NCBI RefSeq assembly: GCF_001428605.1
Contig: NZ_LMID01000010.1
Span: 62,001 to 126,000, forward strand
Direction: 5' to 3'
Source of the DNA: Sphingomonas sp. Root720
GTDB taxonomy: Bacteria > Pseudomonadota > Alphaproteobacteria > Sphingomonadales > Sphingomonadaceae
Length of the DNA: 64,000 nucleotides
The notes beneath the pieces were generated by a model, which was not told the DNA's origin, searched no databases, and worked only from the letters and a program-made list of their open reading frames with translations. Positions 53,578 through 63,140 of this stretch are shown piece by piece (positions within the stretch are counted from its first letter, which is position 1; each line of letters begins with the position of its first letter). The position numbers were made by a program, and so were the translations under genes.

Positions 53578-55389
53578 ATGCCACCTGACCACGCTTCCTC
53601 CGCCGGCCGCCCCGAACAGGGCTGGGCCACCCTCCGCCGCTTCCTGCCCTATCTCTGGCCGAAGGACGCGCCCTCGCTGCGCGCCCGGGTCGTGATCGCC
53701 CTCCTCCTGGTGCTCGCCGCGAAGGTGGCGGTGCTGCTCATGCCCTTCGCCTACAAGGCGGCGATCGACCGGATGGCGCCCGGCTTCGAGCCGGGGGTGA
53801 TGATCGCGCTGGCGCTGGTCGCGGCCTATGCCGGCGCCCGCTTCGGCGGCGTGCTGTTCGACAATATGCGCAACGCGATCTTCGAGCTGGTCGGCCAGGA
53901 CGCCGCCCGCCGCCTGTCGATCGAGGTGTTCGCGCAGCTTCACCGGCTGTCGCTGCGCTACCATCTCGAACGGCGCACCGGGGCGCTGACCAAGATCGTC
54001 GAACGCGGCACCAAGAGCATCGACACGATGCTCTACTTCATGCTGTTCAACATCGGCCCGACGATCTTCGAGCTGACCGCGGTCTGCGTGATCTTCTTCG
54101 TGAAGTTCGGCGCCGGCCTGGTCGCCGCGACGCTGGCCGCGATCGCCGCCTATATCCTGTTCACCCAGAAGATCACCGAATGGCGCGCCAAGATGCGGCG
54201 CGAGATGGTCGAGCACGACACCCGCGCCTCGGCGCGCGCGGTGGACTCGCTGCTCAACTACGAGACCGTCAAATATTTCAGCGCCGAGCAGCGTGAGACC
54301 GACAATTACGGCAAGGCCGTCGCCGCCTATGCCCGCGCGGCGACCAAGAACGAGAGCTCGCTCGCCCTGCTCAACGTCGGGCAGGCGCTGATCACCAACA
54401 TCATGATGGCCGGCGCGATGGGGTACAGCGTCTATGGCTGGAGCAAGGGCTGGTTCTCGCCCGGCGACGTGGTGTTCGTGAACACGATCCTGATGCAGCT
54501 GTTCCGGCCGCTCGACCTGCTCGGCATGGTCTATCGCGAGATCCGCCAGGGGCTGATCGACATGGAGGCGATGTTCCGGCTGATCGACACCCCGGCCGAG
54601 GTGGTCGACGCACCCGATGCGGTACCGATCGTCGTGACGGGCGGGCTGGTCCGTTTCGAGGACGTCCATTTCGGCTATGATCCCGATCGCCAGATATTGA
54701 AGGGCATCGACTTCGCGATCCGTCCGGGCGGCACGCTCGCGGTCGTCGGCCATTCGGGTGCCGGCAAGTCGACCCTCGCCCGCATTCTCTACCGCTTCTA
54801 CGAGATCAGCGGCGGGCGGGTGACGATCGACGGGCAGGACATCGCCGGGGTCACCCAGGCGTCGCTGCGCCAGGCGATCGGCATCGTTCCCCAGGACACG
54901 GTGCTGTTCAACGACACGATCGGCTACAATATCGGCTATGGCCGCGAGGGCGCGACCCAGGCCGAGATCGAGGCGGCGGCGAGGGGCGCGGCGATCCACG
55001 ACTTCATCCTGTCGCTGCCGCTGGGCTACGACACCAAGGTCGGGGAACGCGGCCTGAAGCTGTCCGGCGGCGAGAAGCAGCGCGTGGCGATCGCCCGCAC
55101 CCTGCTCAAGAATCCGCCGGTCCTGATCCTAGACGAGGCGACTAGCGCGCTCGACAGCCGTACCGAGGCGGATATCCAGGCGACCCTGCGCGGGGTCGAG
55201 CAGGGCCGCACGACGATCGTCATCGCCCATCGCCTGTCGACGATCGTCCACGCCGACGAGATATTGGTGCTCGAAGCCGGACGGGTCGTAGAACGCGGCT
55301 CCCACGCCGAACTCATGGCGCGCGACGGGCTCTATGCCGACATGTGGATGCACCAGGCGAGCGAGGCCGAGGAGAAGGAGGCGGCCTAG
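53578..55389 (+). CDS. ABC transporter, ATM1/heavy-metal tolerance type (permease-ATPase fusion)
   Basis: This 603-residue half-transporter has six predicted helices (about 35-300) and one ATPase domain. It has Walker A GHSGAGKST, signature LSGGEKQR, Walker B VLILDEATSALD and the H-loop VIAHRLST. The long substrate-binding helix contains ETVKYFSAEQRE, typical of ATM1/ABCB7 exporters, which move glutathione-related sulfur or metal species. Start 53578 is chosen; the open frame to 53482 has poor codon features and would overlap the maeB promoter zone. Confidence 0.9.
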   Translation: MPPDHASSAGRPEQGWATLRRFLPYLWPKDAPSLRARVVIALLLVLAAKVAVLLMPFAYKAAIDRMAPGFEPGVMIALALVAAYAGARFGGVLFDNMRNAIFELVGQDAARRLSIEVFAQLHRLSLRYHLERRTGALTKIVERGTKSIDTMLYFMLFNIGPTIFELTAVCVIFFVKFGAGLVAATLAAIAAYILFTQKITEWRAKMRREMVEHDTRASARAVDSLLNYETVKYFSAEQRETDNYGKAVAAYARAATKNESSLALLNVGQALITNIMMAGAMGYSVYGWSKGWFSPGDVVFVNTILMQLFRPLDLLGMVYREIRQGLIDMEAMFRLIDTPAEVVDAPDAVPIVVTGGLVRFEDVHFGYDPDRQILKGIDFAIRPGGTLAVVGHSGAGKSTLARILYRFYEISGGRVTIDGQDIAGVTQASLRQAIGIVPQDTVLFNDTIGYNIGYGREGATQAEIEAAARGAAIHDFILSLPLGYDTKVGERGLKLSGGEKQRVAIARTLLKNPPVLILDEATSALDSRTEADIQATLRGVEQGRTTIVIAHRLSTIVHADEILVLEAGRVVERGSHAELMARDGLYADMWMHQASEAEEKEAA

Positions 55390-55454
55390 GCTCGCCCCGC
55401 CCTCGCAACTCGCGCTTCACCCACGGAGCCATCTGTGGTGAATATGGACATCGA

Positions 55455-55472
55455 CCCCAGCCTCCGCTGGGG
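55455..55472. repeat. GC-rich palindromic hairpin (REP-like)
   Basis: CCCCAGC (55455-55461) and GCTGGGG (55466-55472) form a perfect 7-bp stem with the loop CTCC. Such elements are scattered in sphingomonad genomes. It sits between the ABC exporter and the acyltransferase and ends exactly on the first base of the GTG used as the latter's start. Confidence 0.55.
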
Positions 55473-56560
55473 TGACGGGGGTTCGAGAACGCGCATTGCA
55501 GGTACGGCACGAACTTCGTCCGCTCACCTCGGCGCGCGGGATCGCGGCCTGGTACGTCGTCCTCTATCATATCCGCGACAGCGCCGCCGGATCGCTGCCC
55601 CCTGCGGTGATCGGCTTCTTCGCGAAGGGCTATCTGGCGGTCGACTTCTTCTTCGTCCTGTCGGGCTTCGTGATCTGGCTCAACTATGGCGAGATGCTGC
55701 GCCGCCATGGCGCGCGCGCGGTGCCGCATTTCCTGTGGCGGCGGCTGTCGCGCATCTATCCGCTCCACCTGCTGATGCTGCTCGTCGCCATCGCCTTCGC
55801 GATCGTCTGCGTCGCGACCGGGCGCGGCATGCCGCAGGACTTCGCCTGGGACATGCTGCCCTTCCACCTGCTGCTGGTGCAGAATTGGGGCTTCGCGCCG
55901 CTCGGCTGGAACGTGCCCGCCTGGTCGATCAGCTGCGAGCTGGGCGCCTATCTGCTGTTTCCGCTGCTGATGGCCGGTGCCGACTGGCGGCGGACGTCCA
56001 CCCCGATGCTGCTCGCCGTCCTCGCGCTGCTGCTGGCGAGCCTGTTCGGGCTGTTCGCCGCGACCGGCGCGCAGCTTCTCGGCGACGACATCGCGCATCT
56101 CGGTCTGCCGCGCTGCCTGTTCGAGTTCGGCATGGGGACGATCGTCGCGGCGCTGTGGCTGCGCTGGCGCGAGGCGCCGAAGCGCCCGGCCGCCACCGCG
56201 GCCATCCTGTCGGCGGCGGCCCTGGCCGCCTGGTTCGGCGGAGTGCCCGAGACGCTGGCCCTGCCCTTCGCCTTCGTCGCCCTGCTGCTGCTGCTTGCCC
56301 TTACCGCCGAGGGCCGCAGCCCGATGAAGGGCCGGGTGATCCACTGGTTCGGCGAGATCAGCTATGCGACCTATCTGGCCCATGCGCTGCTGTTCCTGGT
56401 CTTCAAGATAGTGTTCGTCGGCGATGTGGGCGGCGTGCCGCTGCCGGTGCTGGGCCTGTTCCTGCTGATCGTCCTGGCGGCCTCGGCGATCCTCTATCAC
56501 GGGTTCGAGCTGCCCGCCCAGAAATGGATGAACCGGCGTGGGCCGAAGCGACCGGCCTGA
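55472..56560 (+). CDS. Acyltransferase 3 family membrane protein
   Basis: This protein of about 362 residues is an integral inner-membrane acyltransferase with about 10 predicted helices. The family signature is LTSARGIAAWYVVLYHI (His36), VDFFFVLSGFVIWLNY and RRLSRIYPLHLLML, matching OafA/YrhL enzymes that O-acylate sugars or envelope glycans. The start is doubtful: GTG 55472 overlaps a hairpin, and TTG at 55496 may be true. No neighbour indicates a substrate. Confidence 0.83.
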   Translation: MTGVRERALQVRHELRPLTSARGIAAWYVVLYHIRDSAAGSLPPAVIGFFAKGYLAVDFFFVLSGFVIWLNYGEMLRRHGARAVPHFLWRRLSRIYPLHLLMLLVAIAFAIVCVATGRGMPQDFAWDMLPFHLLLVQNWGFAPLGWNVPAWSISCELGAYLLFPLLMAGADWRRTSTPMLLAVLALLLASLFGLFAATGAQLLGDDIAHLGLPRCLFEFGMGTIVAALWLRWREAPKRPAATAAILSAAALAAWFGGVPETLALPFAFVALLLLLALTAEGRSPMKGRVIHWFGEISYATYLAHALLFLVFKIVFVGDVGGVPLPVLGLFLLIVLAASAILYHGFELPAQKWMNRRGPKRPA

Positions 56561-56675
56561 CCCGGCCCGGTCGATATGTCTATACATTAAATCGTCGCGA
56601 TTTCCGCACCCGCCGGAGCGACGAATTGTCGGCGCGGCGGCTCGACACCCCGCCATCTTCGACTAGAAGGGCCCG

Positions 56676-58442
<1,767 letters not shown>

Positions 58443-58456
58443 GGGAGAACGCCGCC

Positions 58457-58873
58457 ATGTTCCGCAAGATCGACGACAGCATCTCGGTCGCTCCGCAGAT
58501 CGGCGTGGAGGAGGTGCGGGCGGCGGCCGAGCAGGGCTTCGTCATGATCATCAACAACCGCCCCGAGCAGGAAGAGCCGGGCCAGCCATCGGGCGAGGAT
58601 ATCCGCGAAGCCGCGCGGGCCGCCGGGCTCGCCTATGTCGCGATCCCGATCGGCCATGGCGGCTTCTCCGCCAACCAGGTCGCCGCGATGCGTGATGCGC
58701 TGGCGAATGCGGGAGGGCCGGTGCTGGCCTTCTGCCGCTCGGGCACCCGGTCGACCTTCGTCTGGGCGCTCGCCAAGGGCGCCGACGGCGAGGATGCCGA
58801 GGTGCTGGCCCGCAAGGCGGCCGGCGCGGGATATGACATCTCGCCGATCAAGCCCCTGCTCGGCCCGCACTGA
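58457..58873 (+). CDS. TIGR01244-family sulfur transferase/dual-specificity phosphatase-like protein
   Basis: This 138-residue cytoplasmic protein has a DSP-like fold with the Cys-x5-Arg phosphatase loop FCRSGTRST at about 94-102 and VMIINNRPEQEEPGQPSG near residue 30. Members act in sulfide or persulfide metabolism or are linked to beta-lactamase-like hydrolases (Blh). A GAGGGAG box precedes the ATG at 58457. It is close behind recQ and may share transcripts with it. Confidence 0.82.
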   Translation: MFRKIDDSISVAPQIGVEEVRAAAEQGFVMIINNRPEQEEPGQPSGEDIREAARAAGLAYVAIPIGHGGFSANQVAAMRDALANAGGPVLAFCRSGTRSTFVWALAKGADGEDAEVLARKAAGAGYDISPIKPLLGPH

Positions 58874-58886
58874 TTCCCCGATCGAG

Positions 58887-58966
58887 CGTCATTCCAGCGG
58901 AAGCTGGAAACTCACTGCCTTCGCGCGCCGGAGAAAAGTGAGATCCCGGTTTTCGCCGGGATGACG
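58887..58966. repeat. 80-bp REP-type element with two hairpins and inverted ends
   Basis: The element is bounded by CGTCAT (58887-58892) and ATGACG (58961-58966) in inverted order. Inside are two perfect stems: TTCCAGC-GGAA-GCTGGAA (58892-58909) and ATCCCGG-N6-CCGGGAT (58943-58962). It lies between the ends of two convergent genes, where such repeats also serve as transcription stops. Its structure is like the mobile REP/BIME elements of other bacteria. Confidence 0.65.
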
Positions 58967-59006
58967 GGCGAAGAAGCAACGCCACCGGCGGGCCACGACG
59001 CCGCGT

Positions 59007-59702
59007 TCAACCCGACCAGTTCAACCGCGCCCAGATCGGCAGGTGATCCGAAGCCAGCCGCGCCCGTTCGCTGATATGCACGCCGCAGGAGACGAGGTGC
59101 AGGTCGGGCGTCAGGATGATCCGGTCGAGGCAGCCGATCGGGCGCTTGCTGTGGTAGCTGCGGCCCGTCGGCGCGACGTGGAGGCCGGGGGCGAACTCGC
59201 GAATGCAGCCGCCGTGGAGCGACCATTCGTTGAGGTCGCCCATCAGCACGGTCGGCATCCTGTGCCGTCGCCGCCGGATATGCTCGATGATCGCTCGCAC
59301 CTGCCGCCGTCGCCATAGGCCCGACAGGTCGAGGTGCATGCCGACGACGCGAAGCTGGTTGCCGCCGATCCGCAGCTCGGCCATCACCGCGCCGCGCGGC
59401 TCGAGCGTCGGCAGCGCGATCGGCTCGAACTCGGCGATATCCACCGAATGGCGGACGAGAATAGCATTGCCGTGCCAGCCGATCCCGCCGGGCCTTATGT
59501 CGAACGGCACCGCCTTGTACTCGCCCTGGGCGATCAGTTCGACCGGCAGCGCGCTCTGCCGCGCACCGAAGCGGCGATCGGCCTCCTGCAGCGCGACGAT
59601 GTCGGCATGGATCTCGTGCAGCACTTCGAGGATGCGGTCGGGCCGGCGGCGGCGGTCGGTGCCCAGGCCCTTGCGGATATTGTAGCTCGCGACGGTGATC
59701 AT
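59007..59702 (-). CDS. Endonuclease/exonuclease/phosphatase family protein
   Basis: This 231-residue DNase I-like metal-dependent hydrolase has the family's first motif SYNIRKGLG, Glu in VALQEADRRFG, GMHLDLSG with the catalytic His, GDLNEWS and the terminal SDHLPIWA. It lacks a signal peptide, so it is likely cytoplasmic. Targets in the family range from DNA to phosphoinositides and phosphatidyl lipids. No partner gene points to a target. Confidence 0.85.
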   Translation of the reverse strand: MITVASYNIRKGLGTDRRRRPDRILEVLHEIHADIVALQEADRRFGARQSALPVELIAQGEYKAVPFDIRPGGIGWHGNAILVRHSVDIAEFEPIALPTLEPRGAVMAELRIGGNQLRVVGMHLDLSGLWRRRQVRAIIEHIRRRRHRMPTVLMGDLNEWSLHGGCIREFAPGLHVAPTGRSYHSKRPIGCLDRIILTPDLHLVSCGVHISERARLASDHLPIWARLNWSG

Positions 59703-59756
59703 GATGGGCGGGTTCTATTGTCCATGGGCGGGGCGTCTCGCATAATCTGCATCAAC

Positions 59757-59792
59757 AACAAAAAAAGGGCCGATGGGTTGCCCCACCGGCCC
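59757..59792 (-). terminator. Rho-independent terminator downstream of amtB
   Basis: Read on the minus strand, GGGCCGGTGGGG-loop-CCCATCGGCCC (59792-59767) is followed by a T-run (59766-59760). A GC-rich stem with imperfections plus the T-tract is a standard intrinsic terminator. It lies about 60 bases behind the amtB stop, so it ends the glnK-amtB operon. A second GC hairpin (GGCCacCCGTaACGGgcGGCC) lies between it and amtB. Confidence 0.75.
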
Positions 59793-59853
59793 AGTGCGTT
59801 CGCAGGAGGAACGCTCGGAGGGGCCACCCGTAACGGGCGGCCCCAATTCGCAA

Positions 59854-61203
59854 TCAGTAGTTGTAGGCGCGCTCGCCATGCTCCGAGAGGTCGAGGCCTT
59901 CGACCTCGGCTTCGGCGCTGACCCGGAGGCCGGTGACCAGCTTGGCGATGTAGATGGCGATGGTGGTGCCGATCGCCGCCCAGATGATCGTGGTGCCGAC
60001 GGCCATGACCTGGACGACCAGCTTGGCGCCCATGTCGTAGTCGGCAGCGCCCGGGCCGCCGAGCGACGGAGCATAGACGATGCCGGTGCCGATCGCGCCG
60101 ACGATGCCGCCCACGCCGTGGATGCCGAAGGCGTCGAGCGAGTCGTCATAGCCGAGCATCGGCTTGATCTTGGCGACGGCGATGTAGCAGATCAGCGAAG
60201 CGACGGCGCCGAGCACGATCGCACCGAACGGACCGGAGTTGCCGGCCGCCGGGGTGACCGCGACGAGGCCGGCGATGATGCCCGAGCAGAAGCCGAGGGC
60301 CGACGGCTTGTGGCCGAAGAGCTTCTCGACGACCAGCCAGGCGAGACCGGCCGAGGCGGTGGCGACGAAGGTGTTGATCATCGCGAGACCCGCCGAACCA
60401 TTGGCCTCGAGGGCCGAGCCGGCGTTGAAGCCGAACCAGCCCACCCACAGCAGGCCGGTGCCGACGAAGGTCAGCGTCATCGAGTGCGGCGCCATGCTGT
60501 CCTTCATGTAGCCGATGCGCTTGCCGAGGATGATGCAGGCGACCAGCGCCGAGACACCGGCGTTGATGTGCACCACGGTACCGCCCGCGAAGTCGAGCGC
60601 GCCCATGTCGAAGAACAGGCCGCCGGCCGCCCAGACCATGTGGGCGATCGGGAAATAGACGATGGTGAGCCAGATCAGAGCGAAGATCATCACCGCCGAG
60701 AACTTGATGCGCTCGACGACCGAACCCAGCACCAGCGCGACCGTGATGGCGGCGAAGGTCATCTGGAAGCAGACGAACACATATTCGGGGATGACGACGC
60801 CGCTGGTGAAGGTAGCGGCCGTCGAGTCGGGCGCGATGCCCGACAGGAACGCCTTGCCGAAGCTTGAGATGAACGGCTTGAGGCCGTCGGAAGCGTCGGG
60901 ACCGAAGGCCATCGAATAGCCCCAGCAAACCCAGACGATCATCGCCAGGGCGGCGGCTGCGCCGATCTGGGTCATCACCGACAGCATGTTCTTGGTGCGG
61001 ACGAGGCCGCCGTAGAAGAGAGCGAGGCCGGGCAGGATCATCGCCAGGACGAGGACGGTCGAAACCATCATCCAGGCGGTGTCACCCTTGTCCGGAACGG
61101 GAGCGGCCGCCGCGGCGGCGTCCTGGGCCCAGGCGGGCATGGCGGTCAGCGCGGTGACGGCGAGAGCGCCGAAACCCGTCGCCAGCTTGTTGTAAAGCTT
61201 CAT
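59854..61203 (-). CDS. amtB: Ammonium transporter AmtB
   Basis: This 449-residue inner-membrane ammonium channel has a signal-like N-terminus (TAMPAWAQ) and 11 predicted helices. Conserved Amt sites are DTAWMMVSTVLVLAMILPGLALFYGGLVR in part, PIAHMVWAAGG, DFAGGTVVHINAG and DAFGIHGVGGIVGAIGTG; the last two carry the pore histidine and aspartate. The start at 61203 follows GGGGGAAAC. It is 14 nt behind glnK and under its sigma-54 promoter. GlnK closes the channel when nitrogen is plentiful. Confidence 0.95.
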   Translation of the reverse strand: MKLYNKLATGFGALAVTALTAMPAWAQDAAAAAAPVPDKGDTAWMMVSTVLVLAMILPGLALFYGGLVRTKNMLSVMTQIGAAAALAMIVWVCWGYSMAFGPDASDGLKPFISSFGKAFLSGIAPDSTAATFTSGVVIPEYVFVCFQMTFAAITVALVLGSVVERIKFSAVMIFALIWLTIVYFPIAHMVWAAGGLFFDMGALDFAGGTVVHINAGVSALVACIILGKRIGYMKDSMAPHSMTLTFVGTGLLWVGWFGFNAGSALEANGSAGLAMINTFVATASAGLAWLVVEKLFGHKPSALGFCSGIIAGLVAVTPAAGNSGPFGAIVLGAVASLICYIAVAKIKPMLGYDDSLDAFGIHGVGGIVGAIGTGIVYAPSLGGPGAADYDMGAKLVVQVMAVGTTIIWAAIGTTIAIYIAKLVTGLRVSAEAEVEGLDLSEHGERAYNY

Positions 61204-61217
61204 GTTTCCCCCTTTTA

Positions 61218-61556
61218 TCAGAGCGCGACGTCGTCGGTCTCGCCGGTGCGGATCCGCACCGCCTGCGCGACGTCGAGGACGAAGATCTTGCCGTCGCCGA
61301 TCGCGCCGGTGTTGGCCGACTGCTGGATCGCCTCGACGACGCGGCCCGCCAGGTCGTCGGTGGTGGCCACCTCGACCTTGATCTTCGGAACCATGTTGGT
61401 GCTGTACTCGGCCCCCCGGTAGATTTCCGTCTGGCCCTTCTGCCGCCCGAAGCCCTTGACCTCGGTAACGGTCATGCCCTGCACGCCAAGACCGGACAGG
61501 GCTTCCCGCACCTCGTCCAGCTTGAACGGCTTGATGATGGCAATGACGAGTTTCAT
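61218..61556 (-). CDS. glnK: Nitrogen regulatory PII protein GlnK
   Basis: This 112-residue trimeric PII signal protein has the T-loop with uridylylation Tyr51 in RGAEYSTNMVPKIKVE and the nucleotide-binding TGAIGDGKIFV and RIRTGE motifs. It senses 2-oxoglutarate and ATP/ADP and binds AmtB. The length is exactly the family norm. A GAGGGAGG box precedes the ATG. It is the first gene of glnK-amtB. Confidence 0.96.
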   Translation of the reverse strand: MKLVIAIIKPFKLDEVREALSGLGVQGMTVTEVKGFGRQKGQTEIYRGAEYSTNMVPKIKVEVATTDDLAGRVVEAIQQSANTGAIGDGKIFVLDVAQAVRIRTGETDDVAL

Positions 61557-61588
61557 TCTGCCTCCCTCTTTTCAGCCCGATTGTGCAT

Positions 61589-61604
61589 CGCAATAAGCGT
61601 GCCA
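61589..61604 (-). promoter_or_regulatory. Sigma-54 promoter for glnK-amtB
   Basis: On the minus strand TGGCAC (61604-61599) is followed, after 5 nt, by TTGC (61593-61590), a perfect match to the TGGCAC-N5-TTGC core with GG and GC 10 nt apart. It sits about 33 bases before the glnK start. This indicates RpoN plus NtrC control under nitrogen limitation. I did not find a clear NtrC site upstream. Confidence 0.75.
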
Positions 61605-61722
61605 GTTACGCGAACCGCTGGATTCACGGGCTCGATGTCTCGGGAGGTTGAAAAGGGAACCAAAGGACTCGGAAGGCGTTTGCGTAAAAGTTAAGCCCTG
61701 CCCCTTTTTTAGGCAGGCGCTT

Positions 61723-62271
61723 CTACCAATCGCTGCTCATTTCGATGGCACTCTGCTCGCCGGGACGGTCGGCGCGGCCGAGCGCGGCGTTTCGTGCGGG
61801 AAAGCGGCCATGGCGCGCGATCATGTCGTGGTGCGCATGCGCGAAGGCGAGCGACTTCTCGTCGCCCAGCGCGGTGAACAGCGCCAGCGAACGTTGCTGG
61901 TCGGCCGGAACCTCGCTGTGCTGGAAGGGCATATAGAGGAAGCCGCGCTCGCCGGGCGCCAGCGCCTCGTCGAGCCCGCGCTCGACCGCGCCCTTGGCGA
62001 TTGCGAGCGCGAGCGGGTCGGTCGAAAAGGCGTCCGCATGTCCCCGGAACATGTTGCGCGGGAACTGGTCGAACAGGATCACGCCTGCCAGCGCCTCGCG
62101 CGCCGAGCCGAGGAAGCTCGCCGGGGTCCGGCTGCGCCATTCCTCCCACAGCTCCCGGAAGCGGTCGACGATCGCCGCGTCGGTCTGGTCCGAGCGGACC
62201 CACCAGCGATCGGGCCCGATTTCGCCGAACCAGTAATCGAGGATCGCCGCGGTGGCTTCGGCGGGCTCCAT
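61723..62271 (-). CDS. DUF924 family protein
   Basis: This 182-residue helical, TPR-fold-like protein opens with AILDYWFGEI and WWVRSDQTDAAI. It has the family motifs LFDQFPRNMFRG and FLYMPFQHSE, and ends with RHGRFPARNAALGR. The family is widespread in bacteria but has no established role. It overlaps the patatin gene by 1 nt and is the last gene of its run. Behind it is a CCTGCC-loop-GGCAGG stem that may terminate transcription. Confidence 0.88.
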   Translation of the reverse strand: MEPAEATAAILDYWFGEIGPDRWWVRSDQTDAAIVDRFRELWEEWRSRTPASFLGSAREALAGVILFDQFPRNMFRGHADAFSTDPLALAIAKGAVERGLDEALAPGERGFLYMPFQHSEVPADQQRSLALFTALGDEKSLAFAHAHHDMIARHGRFPARNAALGRADRPGEQSAIEMSSDW

Positions 62272-63104
62272 CAGCGCCGCACCGGCCTGCGCGGCGGACG
62301 GCCCACCAGCGCCCGGATGTCGTCGATCCGTTCCTCTACGGTGCGGCGGCCGATCGCGATCAGCTCGTCGGCGCGCGTGAAGTCGTGGATCTCGACATGG
62401 CCGACCGGCAGGGTCAGCGCATAGTCGGGCGGATCGAGCGCCAGCGAGTGGCGCGCCAGTTCGGCCATCAGCAACATCGTGGAAGCTCTAACGACGGCCA
62501 TCGACGGATGGTTGCGCGCCGGCCGCGCACGGATCGCCGTGGCGACCCGGCGACCATGATAATCGCCCTGGAGATTGACCGACAGCACCGGCAGGTGGGG
62601 GGCTAGTTGCCGCGCCGCCAGGACGGGCACCGGCATCACCACCCCGCCGTCGACCAGGACCTTGCCGTCGAACTGGACCGGCCGGAACAGCCCGGGGATC
62701 GCGATCGAGGCCATGATCGCCGGATTGACCGGCCCGCGATCGATGACGACCGGCCGACCCGAGACGAGATCGCAGGCGACGGCGGCGGAGGGGATCAGCA
62801 GTTCCTGGAACTGGAGCCGGCTGAAATGCATCTCCAGGTCGCGCAGGATGCCGCGCCCGCCCAGCATGGCGCCGGGCCGGAAATGGATGTCGAGATAGGA
62901 GAGCACGCGCAGCCAGTTGGTCGATCGCGCGATCCGTTCGAGCGGGTCGAGCTTGCCCGCCGCATAGGCGACCGCCGCGAGCGCACCGATCGAGGTGCCC
63001 GCCGCCGCGCGGATCGGAATACCGTTGTCCTGCAGCGCGCGGAGGACGCCGATATGCGCCCAGCCGAGCGCCGCTCCTCCACCGAGCGCGATCGCGATAC
63101 CCAT
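62271..63104 (-). CDS. Patatin-like phospholipase
   Basis: This 277-residue serine lipid acyl hydrolase has the oxyanion loop ALGGGAALGWAHIGVL at 6-21, nucleophile Ser in AGTSIGALAA and catalytic Asp in LVDGGVVMPVP. It is of the RssA/YchK short patatin type and predicted to be cytoplasmic or membrane-associated. Between tldD (36 nt upstream) and the DUF924 gene, it is likely read from the tldD promoter. Confidence 0.9.
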   Translation of the reverse strand: MGIAIALGGGAALGWAHIGVLRALQDNGIPIRAAAGTSIGALAAVAYAAGKLDPLERIARSTNWLRVLSYLDIHFRPGAMLGGRGILRDLEMHFSRLQFQELLIPSAAVACDLVSGRPVVIDRGPVNPAIMASIAIPGLFRPVQFDGKVLVDGGVVMPVPVLAARQLAPHLPVLSVNLQGDYHGRRVATAIRARPARNHPSMAVVRASTMLLMAELARHSLALDPPDYALTLPVGHVEIHDFTRADELIAIGRRTVEERIDDIRALVGRPPRRPVRR

Positions 63105-63140
63105 GGCTATCGGCTGTGGCCCACGACTGTGGACCTTCCG

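Noticed and set aside
51204-53588. 794-codon open frame opposite maeB
   Set aside because: Antisense of a fully conserved malic enzyme; composition is Arg/His/Gly-rich and low in hydrophobic core.
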